DNA from: Taenia hydatigena
Taxonomy: Eukaryota; Platyhelminthes; Cestoda; Cyclophyllidea; Taeniidae
DNA: 64,000 nt
Assembly: GCA_036345935.2 (NCBI GenBank)
Contig: JADWOT020000006.1
Coordinates: forward strand, 5,273,543 to 5,337,542
Direction of reading: 5' to 3'
Part shown: positions 1 to 15,900 of the stretch, piece after piece
How positions within the stretch are numbered: position 1 is the stretch's first letter
Layout of the letters: each line of letters starts with the position of its first letter
Notes under the pieces: model-generated
Databases searched by the model: none
The model's input: the letters and a program-made list of their open reading frames with translations, nothing else
What the model was told of the DNA's origin: nothing
Translations under genes and position numbers: made by a program

Positions 1-649
1 TTAAAAATGATGACTCAAAACATCATTGCAAATCAAACACCTATGTAACATTAATTGTAATTGCCGTCGATTTATTTTCAATTTTGAAAACGTATAAGCA
101 ACTTAAAAAGACGCCGCTTAGAAAATAATGATCGCAATGGTGTGGTTTAGAAGTTATTTTCCATTTTCCACTGAAGCTTTGTTCCATCGACTAAGGAATC
201 AAGCGTAACGAAAGCTTAGCACCTAAGTCATCTTTTTAACACCTTGTCTTTGTTATTTTAGAAATTACATGCCTGTGTAATACTTATGCCCTTTAAAATG
301 TGCAACTTAAACCTCATTGCAGAGCAGCGTGGTACTTTTAAGAGAGCGGCATATCTTTGTTCTGAACTCTTCTACAAGATCCCTCTGTACTTCCTCTCTT
401 ACCCATAATAAAGACGTTAAAGCATGCTCAGACTTCCAATAACAATGGCGGAGAGAAGAGAACGAACCCTCTACACCCGCCAGGAATAACAAAATATTGC
501 AGGATGTCTACATTCATTTGTATTATAGAAGCGGTTTGTTGAGAAATGTCCTTTTAACCATCTTCAAATTGCATCCGATACTAAGTATAAGGTTGTATCT
601 TTAGTTCAGTTCAAACTAATAACTAGCCACATTGGCGCGGCCAAAAACT
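1..649. other. Non-coding flank, no gene supported
   Basis: AT-rich sequence with only short unsupported reading frames. I see no exon with recognisable protein similarity, no RNA gene and no obvious promoter. It leads into a cluster of LTR-like repeat copies. Confidence 0.5.
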
Positions 650-836
650 ATCGTACCCTCCTGGACTTCTTTAACAGCAAACTAAAGCATAATGCTTAAA
701 CAGAATAAACATTAAGCAAACAAATACAAGATTGGGATTGCTAGCAAGGCTTGGAGGCTAGCTCACCCGACTAGAGCATTAAAGTCACCCAGGCGACCGA
801 AACAGAAACCGGCGGCCAAACATCCAAGGTATTACA
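650..836 (-). mobile_element. Diverged solo LTR of the TRIM-like family
   Basis: On the minus strand this begins TGTAATACC and keeps the central block of the family: the CCGGTTTCTG core, then a GGTGAGCTAGCCTCCAAG stretch. Its far end aligns loosely with the 3' end of the intact solo LTR at 874-1058. Length is about 187 bp, as in the LTRs of the complete element at 40909-41807. It is more decayed than its neighbour and I see no target-site duplication. The outer boundary at 650 is approximate. Confidence 0.5.
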
Positions 837-868
837 CACATCACTGACTTTTAGTAATATGGAAGGCT

Positions 869-873
869 ACAGG
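869..873. repeat. Target-site duplication, left copy
   Basis: ACAGG directly abuts the solo LTR at 874-1058 and is matched exactly at 1059-1063 on the other side. Confidence 0.75.
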
Positions 874-1058
874 TGTAGCGTCCCGAGGCTCCCTTAAGGC
901 AAAAGAAGGCAAAGTGGCAGGGTAGAATACATATATTCACCGGACAGAGGGAAATAGGCTGCTGGTATGGCCGGGAGGCCAGCCCACGCAGCTAGGGCAG
1001 TACGGCCACCTCTGTGACCTTCACAGAAACCGGCAGTTCTAACAAACAAAGTATTACA
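874..1058 (-). mobile_element. Solo LTR of the TRIM-like family with target-site duplication
   Basis: A 185-bp unit that starts TGTAATACTTTG on the minus strand and ends GGGACGCTACA, so it has the TG...CA ends of an LTR. It is flanked by a perfect 5-bp direct repeat, ACAGG at 869-873 and at 1059-1063. It aligns along its length with the 5' LTR of the complete element at 40909-41095, including the shared TATTTCCCTCTG block. It has no internal region or second LTR, as left by LTR-LTR recombination. I see no coding capacity. Confidence 0.8.
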
Positions 1059-1736
1059 ACAGGTGCAGTTACATAATAATTCTTTTGCATTCTGCGTAAT
1101 CGCAAGCGATTGAGACTCCGGCACTGCATCATGGCTCTACACAATCATGATCAGTAGGTCATATCAAAAAACAAAATTAAAATTAACAAGTGCACGGGGT
1201 CAAAATAACTCAACGCATTATCAGGAAAAACCCAAACCACTTGTATACTGTTATTTTTTGATTTCTGGCTTTCGCATGTGCTAGTAAAAGTACCGCGTGA
1301 CAATTTTTTGCATTGTCGTAATGTCTAGTTCTCTCACAACGGCAAGGCAACCTAAGATGCTGTAAGAATTCGTTTGTTATTGCCATGCCAAATAGTTTAT
1401 AGACCACTATATTGCACGACTGTCATGCTGTTAAGTAAAATTACGACTTAGAGGGATGGTATCACACGCGTAGTCAAACATTCTGCTTAAAATACCTAGC
1501 TACTTTATTGCCATTGTAGCGCGGTGGTTGTTTATTAAACTCAATTGTGCTAAAGGGGTCACTTTGGGTCCTAGCCATTGTTTTTACGTCGGATGGGTGG
1601 TCTTTGAACTATTTCAGTAGATTTAGCCTCCTTGCATGTCAAACATGTATTCGATCCTAGTGTCATGCATTCCTCTGTCTGTTCGCTACATAGTAAGTAC
1701 ATTCCTAAAGGTTCAAACTCAACAATCAATGTTATT

Positions 1737-1835
1737 TGTAATACTTTGTTCGCTTGGACTACCGGTTTTGGTCAGGGTCACAGGGGTGGCCATAGTGCCC
1801 TTCTTTTGGCTTTAAAAAAGTCTCCGAACGCTGCA
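1737..1835 (+). mobile_element. Internally deleted 99-bp solo LTR with target-site duplication
   Basis: It starts TGTAATACTTTG, keeps the 5' half of the LTR through the GGTGGCCATAGTGCCC block, then jumps to the LTR 3' end (CTCCGAACGCTGCA), lacking about 85 central bases. A perfect 5-bp direct repeat TTATT flanks it (1732-1736 and 1836-1840). It either inserted as a mini-LTR or lost its centre afterwards. It lies about 250 bp upstream of the proposed mtHSP70 start. Confidence 0.7.
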
Positions 1836-2087
1836 TTATTATTTGCTTATGAAACACGCACCAGTTTTAAAGGCATCATTGAACTTTGCAGAGATTTTGT
1901 ACATAGGCTGTAAAGTGGGGGTTATTAGGGAACAGGTAATGTCGTATGTGCATTTTAGCTGCTGTCCAACTTCCTTTTTTCATTTTTAAACTTTTTTACG
2001 CATTTGAATACCGTCTAAGCTTCTAATTTCTATTGGCTTAGTTTACCGCACTCGTGCAAAGCCTCAAGGTTGTCTGCGTAATCTGTA

Positions 2088-6440
<4,353 letters not shown>

Positions 6441-6953
6441 CTTCTGATCCCCTCATATGACCTAGTTATTGTAGGCTGTTGTGTAGTAAATTTGTACTGA
6501 TTTAATACTAATGTCCGAATTTCCACCCCCTGGAATTTGATCCTGCTTCTCCGTTGGAGTTTCCCACTAGAGGGGAGCTGATTAACTTTTTGGATGTGAC
6601 ACTCTGGAAAGTCAAATGAATTGGAGCGATTCCTCTAATATTTCACTCGTTGAAACCAACAGTGGCTAAAATCCGTCATTGGCCTCCAATGCGATACAAA
6701 TTTATCGCGAATTCCACCTTTTTGTAATGTCCCGCCCCTCGATGCAACTAGCCGAGGGTTGGGAGAATGTGAAGATTGAGGATGAGGTGGTATCTCCATC
6801 TTCCCTCTCAGAATTAAGGCAAAAACGACAAATTTGTTGATTCCACAGTTGACAAGAAGGAGGTAATTGAAAAATCATAATGTATTTGGATGACAATCTT
6901 GCGATTCCCGTCGGTTTCCACAAACAAGCTCGAATGTCCTTGTTCACAGATCA
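6441..6953. other. Tail-to-tail intergenic spacer
   Basis: About 510 bp between the converging 3' ends of the mtHSP70 and NEK1-like genes. It must hold both 3' UTRs. I see no canonical AATAAA for mtHSP70, only AT-rich variants, so the cleavage sites cannot be fixed. No gene is supported here. Confidence 0.5.
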
Positions 6954-9900
6954 TTAGTAGTCTAAAATATTAAAAGGAAACTCGGTGCTTACAAAGATCA
7001 ATTAACATGGGCGGAGTGCAGACATCTTTGATTTTGGATGAGCAAATCACCTCTCTTTTTGAAGTACACTCAAAACAGTACCGTGAAGGGGCAGTAGACC
7101 CACACCTAAGTTGCATTGAATCATAGAGTGATGCGACTCCCTTTTGGATGGGAGGCAAAGTATGTGGATCTTACCGTCAGTGTAGTACCCATCCGCGAGA
7201 ACCAGTTGAAGCACCTTGTCGAAGACTTCACTGGCGCGACTTTGACCCACTATCGATGCAATCACCTCTCGTCCCACCTGTAGTTCATCATCTTCACTTT
7301 CTTGTAAGCTCTGAAATGGGGGGAAAGAGCATGCTCATATTCATTACGGCTTGATCACACAGTGAAATGCCTGAGTTCATCTGCGGAAACTGCATAATCT
7401 CAATTGAAGATGGTGGTAGACACCAGTTGATTCGTTTGCACAAAATCCACCAAATCTAGTCTGGGTGGGTAGTTTTTACCGCTTATTTGGGACGGTACTA
7501 AGAATGATTTTGAAGTATGCTAAAAGTAATTTTGTAGATGTGGGAATTCAAAGTCAGGTTTCTTATGTGTACAAACTGCTGCTTTTTATTGTACAGTTAC
7601 AATGCGAACGGAATAAACTCATTTGATGCAAAAGTGGGGATTCCTAGAAGCCAGTTGCACACACCTTTTGTCCCCTTTGGAGGTTCAAAACCTCAATACA
7701 GATGCCTGTTTTGATGTCGTTAGTAAACAAACGGAGCCAAGGCGATTGCCTTAATTTCGGACAAGTATTAAGGGCGATTTTCGTGCAAAATTCACCCTAA
7801 TTTATTTTGTGTGGCACGCCATTGATTGTTACTATGGTTACCTCGTGTTGCAAACACAGTCGCTGATTTTTTATCCCAAGGGAGGGTGGGTATTCGTAAG
7901 GCTTGAGGAATCCGAGCCTTGGAGACAAGGTCTCTTCTAGCCATGCAGTCCACACTTTAAATAGTTTGAAGCTAATATGAATGCTTAAAACGTGGTCATA
8001 ACAAACCAGAAATGGTGCTTTTAAGCCAAAATCTCCACTACCTCGACTGGAAATGTACCTCAGTGCAGTGTTTGGTGGAGGGTAAATATTTATCCATGCA
8101 AAATTACGCTCCCCATGTGGATGGCTTGCGATTATGCTCAATTATAAGTCTCCTGCCTCCTCCAGAGCATTGGGTCTCACGGGCTCTTGAGGTGGGCAAT
8201 TAAAGTTGGAATTCAGTGCATAATGTGTGAGGCCACTAGTTGTACCACAAAAGTTCACCACTGTCTCACCGCAAAAGATGTGGGCCAAGGGATAAGGTAT
8301 TCAACCATGACATAAATTTAAGCCCTGGATGCAAATGATATTCCATATCAAGGATATATTTCTATTCCGTAGGAAAAATCCTAATGTAAATGACAAAAAG
8401 TGAACAAAAGCACTTTACGATAATTTCTAGTGAAAGACGGTCGTTGCGTCCCCCTTAGTCCTTCAGCTTGAATACCCATCCATTTCCTTACATCAACTTG
8501 TTATTTAAAGCTCAAAAAAGAAGAAAAGCATTTACACTTAGTCCAGCTACTGCTTCCCCCATAGAAATACCAAGAGATGGTAGATAAACAGGGTTAAAAG
8601 TGATATTGCTTGTTGTCAACTCTTTGGAATCGCCACGTCATTTCGGAGGACACTTTTTCTGACCTAACAGTACGAGTTACGAATTTTCATTAATTCAAAC
8701 AAAAAATGCTTGATGGATTATTCGAAAATCGAAACAGTTTGTGACGGTTTTCCATTACAGAATACAAGTGATTGTGAAAAGTTTCCATTTCTTGCATAAT
8801 CATCGCTACAAAAATCGGCCACCTTTTCCCGGTGTGACATCAATCGGGTGTAACCTACAGCAACAATCTCACTTACATTTTCTCAGTATATTTCGACTTG
8901 CATGTGACTACCGAGTGGTGATAGCAAGCAAGGGTGGAATTCATCACTTGGGAACCACAATCAAAGGAAAACGGAAGGTGACGATGACGATGAAGCAGTA
9001 CTGACTTCGCCTGCCTCTTCCACTTCCGTTTCTGCATTTCTACAGCAGAGAGCAACCCGCCTTTTCTACTAAGAGGGAAAGATCAAATCTAATCCAATCC
9101 CCTTTAACCGACACTTTACTACATGCCAGAGAGTCCCAACTGAGATAGATGGAGTGGCGTACCAATAGCCTGGTAAATCAGCACCAGGCCTTTAGCAAGA
9201 ATTCTGAAGTGACAAGAGTTTGCTACAAAGAACAACACGGAGGCTATGAATGAAAAATGATTAGCTCCTTCCCCTCACTTCACCGAGACAATTTAGGTGG
9301 AGTGTAGCTAACATGAGTCGAAAATGAATCAAATATTGATGTCCATTATCTTATTATTATTAGAAATTGACGTTTAAAGTGCTGTCAAGTTCACGTCAAA
9401 TGACACCCTCACCAACGCTTTCGGGACCATTAATGAGAGTGACTCATGCATAAAGTGTTCGAAGATTCACGATGCACCAACCTGCACAACGTTGTAGCAT
9501 TTAATGAGTGTGTCAAGGTCCAACGCCTTCTCCAGAGTCATTCGTATCTGCTCTGCAATAAAGAATCGGCTGGGAGGCTTTTCGTCGGCCGACTCGGGTA
9601 CAAGTGTCGAGTCCTCGGCAAAGTCCGCGTGGTCCTCGCCTTCGGTCTCAAGGAGTTGAAGTAAAACAGAGTGGAAGGTCAGCGTTCTCTCGGTGTCCGA
9701 AGGTACCGGCGTCGGTGTCTGATGAAGTGAGTGAGGCGTTTCTCTGGTCGTCGTGAAGCCCGAATCCGTGATTGTTGGGGCTTGTTGGTGTCGAGGTGAA
9801 GAAGCGAATTGCACGGAATCTGAAAGATGGTGAGCACATGGTGCTAAGCATGTGTACCGCCGTGTTAGCTCTTGGGACTTCTACACTTTGACATGCTCCC

Positions 9901-12900
9901 ATCCATGTCTATGGCCTTTAAGCCATTCTCTACCCAGTAATGAACCTTCTTCCATGCTGCCATGGGCTATTACGCCTTTGGAGAAGGATAGGAAAGGCAC
10001 AATAACGTAAGATTGGAAGATGTGTACGAGTTTGAACTTTCATTTTGTGCCAAATTCCGATAGTATAGATCCGAGTTGAAAGAAATTAGAGCTTGCCTCT
10101 CTCTTCCTGCCACAAGTCCTCGCTGATCTCACTGGATCCCAAGTGACTCAGAGTTCTATTCGTCTCTTCAAACAGAGAACACCAACTGGAGTGGACAGCA
10201 GTGGCAAGAGTAGTTGCTGAAGCAAAGTCTTCGCCACGCGTGCTTACTGACGGCTGTGACTGAGACCGTTGTAAGGTATGGTTCTGTGGATCCCTGGTGC
10301 AGTACTTCTTGGAGTCGAACAGTTCCAGTGGCTTTGCAGTTGTTTGACTAAAGACTTGCTGCGTGTCAGTTGCCAGTGATTCTGTCACAGAGCAACTGTA
10401 ATATTGAAGGAAAATACCCAATGATACAAAACATTTACCGACCAGGGGTTTTAGTCTCTGGCAATAGTAAATCTTTCTTCACAATGGTAATGAATTAACA
10501 TTACTTAAAAAGAACTCCAATGCTTCAATCTACATACACCGATGTCAAATGTGTGCGACACTTGTAATAGGAAGGAAACGAATTAGTGGAAAAAAGAAAA
10601 TCATGTGAAGATAAAAGCCTAAATTACCGTGATCAATGTCCTTACAAGAATCTGACAAAAGGGAATGCTATTATTAAGTCAAAGTGTAGGTAAAGGATTG
10701 GATACCTCCTGGAAACATTATCAACCATCATAATGGTAGATTGTCGACTAAGGCGTTGCCATGGGAATATGTTGAAGCCAAGGAATGAATAACCATTAAA
10801 TCCCATAATTTTATCACACATTCATCTGTTTATGGAAGTATGAAAAGGGAAGGTAAATTTTGGGTGTAGTCAACAAGTTTGCCATCAAGATCTAGAAGGA
10901 AAATCGACCTTCTTGGTATTGACTGCCTCATCACGACAAGTGACCTAATGCATGCATAGTTGTATGCCTCAGTCCAAGAACGTCACAAATTTTCTCTCCC
11001 TCGACTAATTCGTTTGTAAACCGATTGAGTTCAATCACGGGATCAGATAGGAAATTGAAAGGACTTTTTACTACAAACTTACGTTGTGGTGGATGCAGAA
11101 AAGCCCGGGCTTGGTATTGCTAAATTCCTCACGAATGCACCGAGACTCAGCGATCGAATCGTGCCAACGGAAAAACTTCGTCCAATTTCAATCATTTTGG
11201 GTGAGCTTTTGTAAATCATTTGTAGTGATCTGGCTCTCCTCTTAGTCTAGACGGATAAACAACAAACCAAACAGCGAATTTGCATGTGATTGATTCAGAT
11301 TGTCGATGTCACTGCCAAATTCCTAATGTAACGATGTGAGTATAGGGGTGGCCAGAAGTTACAACTCTATGCCAGTAATTCTAAGACTATGGCATACTCC
11401 TGGGTTCGAACGACTCCACAAGCAAAAGTCTCAGATGTGCTTATGATAGAATTCTCCTTTAACCTCAGACAACATAATATGTTAAAAGAGTTAGTGAGGC
11501 CTCAGATACCCACTCCATCACTCTGGCTGCCAATGCGAAAGTCGAGAATAAAATCTGAAATTCACAAACGCCTACAAATGTCTAACCACGTCTAAACACG
11601 ATGGGGCATACATTAGATATTGTATTCCACAAGTGTGGTTCATAGATGGGATCCACCGACAAAAATGCACGCAGTCGTAGGTTTCTGCCTCTTCGACCAT
11701 CTAAGTGGCAGCTCAGATCGGGATAGGTTGCAGATAGACCCAGAAGGGGTTTTGTAGTTCCACTCTAAAGAAAAATAGATGTTAATAGTTTTATTGAATC
11801 AAAAAATACAACACGAACTAGGCGTCTGTTCGCAAAAAAACCTACCCTTGATTCAACTGATGTACACTAAAAACTTCTACAAGAAATAGGGACAGAAAAG
11901 CCTGAATCTTTGATCGACCAAACAGGGCTTCTGGGTTTACAGAAGTCGCTTTGCTAGCCTTGATAGGGGAAAAAAACTAACCCGCACTTCGTCCCCGCAT
12001 CCGCATGAGGTTGAGACAGCGCCCTGATTTGGCACCGATGCCAGAGTACAGTCCATTCGTATGATCTCTTGTGGAGCCGAGACATCGCTTTCCTCCGCCT
12101 TTATCCATGCCTCTCCATTCAGTGACACTTTTCTACCTAAGTAACCATCAGCAAAGGCTAGAACTGGTAGGCTTTGAGTAGTTAAGCTAACCCTTAAAAA
12201 ACGGATGACAGGACGTTTGAGGCCTCAATTCATATGAGTGTTCCATGTTTTATGCTAGCATTAAATCCAACCCACAGGTACGACTAAAACTGTTCTAACA
12301 AAATCTTTGATTCCCCTTTTAACTCACTTTCATCCAAATCGGCCGAACTTAATTGTTCAAGAAGCGCTGTAATTGGCGACTTGTTCCAGGTCTTGCGATC
12401 TCTTCCAACGGGATTCATCAAACGACCAACTACCGGTGAATTCGCTGAACCGTTTGTGTGAGTAGGCAGCTTTGAGGGGTCACTTTCATCCGAGCGTGAG
12501 TTAATCCGTCTTAATATAATTTCCTTCTTCTTTTGGATCAGCCTGTTTTGGAAGGGCATGGGTGAACGACGAAGTGTGTACTTCAAGTGCATGCTATCCA
12601 ACTGATGTCCAAAAATGCTAATATGATACATTCAAGGTGATCTTTTTCTGTCGATATAACTAATACTTTACGTGAACAAACTGTTCTCCTGCTCGAAAAA
12701 ACGCGTCGAAATTTGCTGGGATCATCTGGCGAGGATCACACAAAACAAAAAAGACATGCTATGCTTCAAAAAGTTGAGATATTTCCTTTTCCGAATCATT
12801 AATCGTACACAATTACTTGAGGAAAAGTCAACTCCCACCTTATTACTGTAGGTTTCATAATAATACCTGCAAACCACTTCAATTAAAGGTGTTATTAGGA

Positions 12901-15900
12901 AATCGCCCACCCTTTGTAAAGCAAAACAAACTCAATATAGGCGTAGATGTGCATTAAGCCCACTGTTCTGGAGTTTTTGGTACTTCCTCCAAAAATGATG
13001 TTTTTTACTTATGCTAATTAGGCTTAATGCCTAGTATATTTTACCATTTTTCTAAAAAATGACCGACTCTTGGCCGCATTTATAAAGACAGACTAACGCC
13101 AGGCAGGAATTTGTTTTGTGAAATCGACTCGGTAAACAGTAAACAAATATCACCAGGACAACGTTGAAGTAACTTTGAACGGTGTGGAGTACAATGAGAA
13201 AGCAAGCTAGACGCAGATGATGCGCTTTCATGATTCACCTAGGATTATAAGTAGCACCAGAAACTCCAGTTTAGCGGCTAAGCCACAAAGAAGAACAGTA
13301 AAGCACTCTACCTCTGCTTTGGTTCTTTTGCATTTCGATCAGATGAGTGAACCTTAGAAGAGGACGCCTCTGAGGTCAGTAAAGGTGGTGAAACAGCTTT
13401 GAGCTGTTCGAGAACAAATGATAGGGATGGTATACCATCTGGAGGTTTTCCACACATGTTTCTGGCAAAAAGAGGCGCGAAAGATAATGCTGTCACCGGG
13501 TTTCTGGGGTAGCGCTGCAAGAGAATCACTCGCTTACTTTAACTCAAAGTGTATTTGTAGTTCCTCCAATGGCTTGTCGCCATGAGCCTAAAGAACAATG
13601 TTTGCAATGGTACATTCAGGAAATCAAGCATAAATCTGTTTTATTGAGTAAAGGAGCTTGTTGCGAAAGAGATGTTTTGGGTGAGGGCACAAATTAACCC
13701 ATTAGTGACAATCGTTTTTACTATGACCCAAAAGTCGGTGGCATCCCACAAGCATGTGGCTAGCGGCAGGAGTCCTTTGAAATTCATGAGTCTGTTTCTA
13801 CGCATTCAAGGCGTTAATCGTACCGACTTCTAAAAGTCTAGGAGGTCACAAATTCAACAAATCTCCTTCTACTTTTGATAGACTCTTAATAAAAAAATAC
13901 GAATTTTTAAAATCACAGCTTTAGTTCAAAGGCTCCGATTGATTGAAAGAGAAGGTTTACCTTTGAATGCTCTTTTTCAGCTTTGCGTTTGACCCCTGAA
14001 ACCTTTAATGGGAAACTGGAGTAGGAACAATCGGAAAGCACTGGACTTTTCATGCAATGAATTGTTTACTTACCACTTCGATTGGGCTTATCCGGCTCTG
14101 TTCGTCATCTAAAGAAACGTTCAGCACAGTTTAGTTAGTTGATGTCTAAAATCCACAATATTATTGCTGTTTGTTGTCCTCAAGGCTAGTGATTGTTTCC
14201 AACGACAGCACTTATAAAAGACCTGGGCGATTAACTACTATTCGTTTGTAAACTATACAATAATACCGAGGAGTCTCTCAAACTAGTAATGCGACTTGCA
14301 GGAGGAGCAGTGACCCAGAGCACAGGCAACACCATGTGACCGGTTGTCCGACTTCGCTCGATTTTTCGCTGCAGCCAGCCGTCTTTCAAGGTAATCCTGC
14401 ACCAAACAGTTCCGCTCCACTTTGTCATTACTCCTTTGGACACGCGGGTAGACCTTGGCAACTAAAATACGAGCAAATGCACACCTTGAGCCGTGTACCA
14501 TCTTCACTACTAGTGTCCGAATTTTCCATCTGACCTCGGTGTCACAAATGCGCAGCAGGTATTATTAATAAGTTTCTAAGACTTGATTGAACCAAATCAC
14601 ATCCAAAGTGAATTATCTTAGTTTATTACAGTGTAATAAATGCAGAGTAATCCACACCTGAGGACAATCACATCTATCTAGCTGTGGTGGCTGATCATCT
14701 TCTGGGACCGAATGTGCTTACGTATTCCGACAAAGAGAAAACCATAGCGCTTCATTGCATTACCTGGTTTGCCTACAATGGCTAGTGGAATCACATCGCC
14801 AGATGGTATATTTGATTCGCTATCGAGAAAGGAGTCAAGCCGTTGGCGACTGTCTCCTATTAGACAAATAAAAAGAATGCTAACCAAGGCGCTATCAAAT
14901 GTAAAGTTTTTATCGCGAATTCGAAACATATAGGTGCCAGTTGATATTATGGCAGAGGCGTTACGTCAGAATAAGAAGGCTATCTATTCTTGGTAGCAAT
15001 TTGAAAATCCTCGTCATTGTTAGTCAAAATACGTAATGATCAAAGTTCTAAAAACATTTAGTCATGTTTTACGTTGTCAGGAGGTGAAATATTTAATTGT
15101 CACCTGTATGAACTGAAAAGCCGAGGTTGTGGTGGGAGCTGCTAGGCAAAGGGAAACCCAATAGGCTACAACGACAGGCAACATGTTTCTCACTTCTCCC
15201 ACGCCGTCCCGCAGGTGGACGGGAGGCGTGGTTAGCGTCGTTGCGGTGTGTTACCATGACAGCGGGCCATTTTAGTCAGCGCTACTGGAAACCATATTGT
15301 CCCAGTCCGGAAGGCGGTGAATATTGCCTTAGTTCTACATTTATTTACTTTGTCTGATAAGACACCTCAACTCACACACACTCGGACTTCAAGCTTGTGT
15401 CGAATGCGATGCCACAAAATGAAGGGAAAAAGCGTTTCATTTGTTCTGTTCTTAATTCCCACCTCCGTACCTCTGCTAGGGGGTCTGGACTCCGAGTCAT
15501 GTCAGCAGCCCCTCAGCCCTACTGCACATGGACAATACACATCCTGCCCGAGTGCAATGTCTTCTTTCGTCCTCACTGGTGACTCAGTGCTTCCGCTACC
15601 TTTTGATCATGGTGGGGTACTTCACTTCTAAAAAAGTTTTTGGAAACGCGATATGGCGCTTCCCACTCACTTAATGCCCTGGTCTTTCAAGACTAGGGTT
15701 CTACCAGAGAATTCGGCTGTAAAATTTGTCCTTTGCATTGGTATCAGCAGCGAGTGATCTGCTTGAAAAGTGAATGAGCGTAGACATCGAGATGACACTT
15801 CCTTTTAGTTCTACTGCTGCTTTCCCACTTCTGAATCTCAAACGTGTTATCAATTTCATTGACTCGAAAAAGACGCCGACTTTTAATAGTTTTCACGGCT

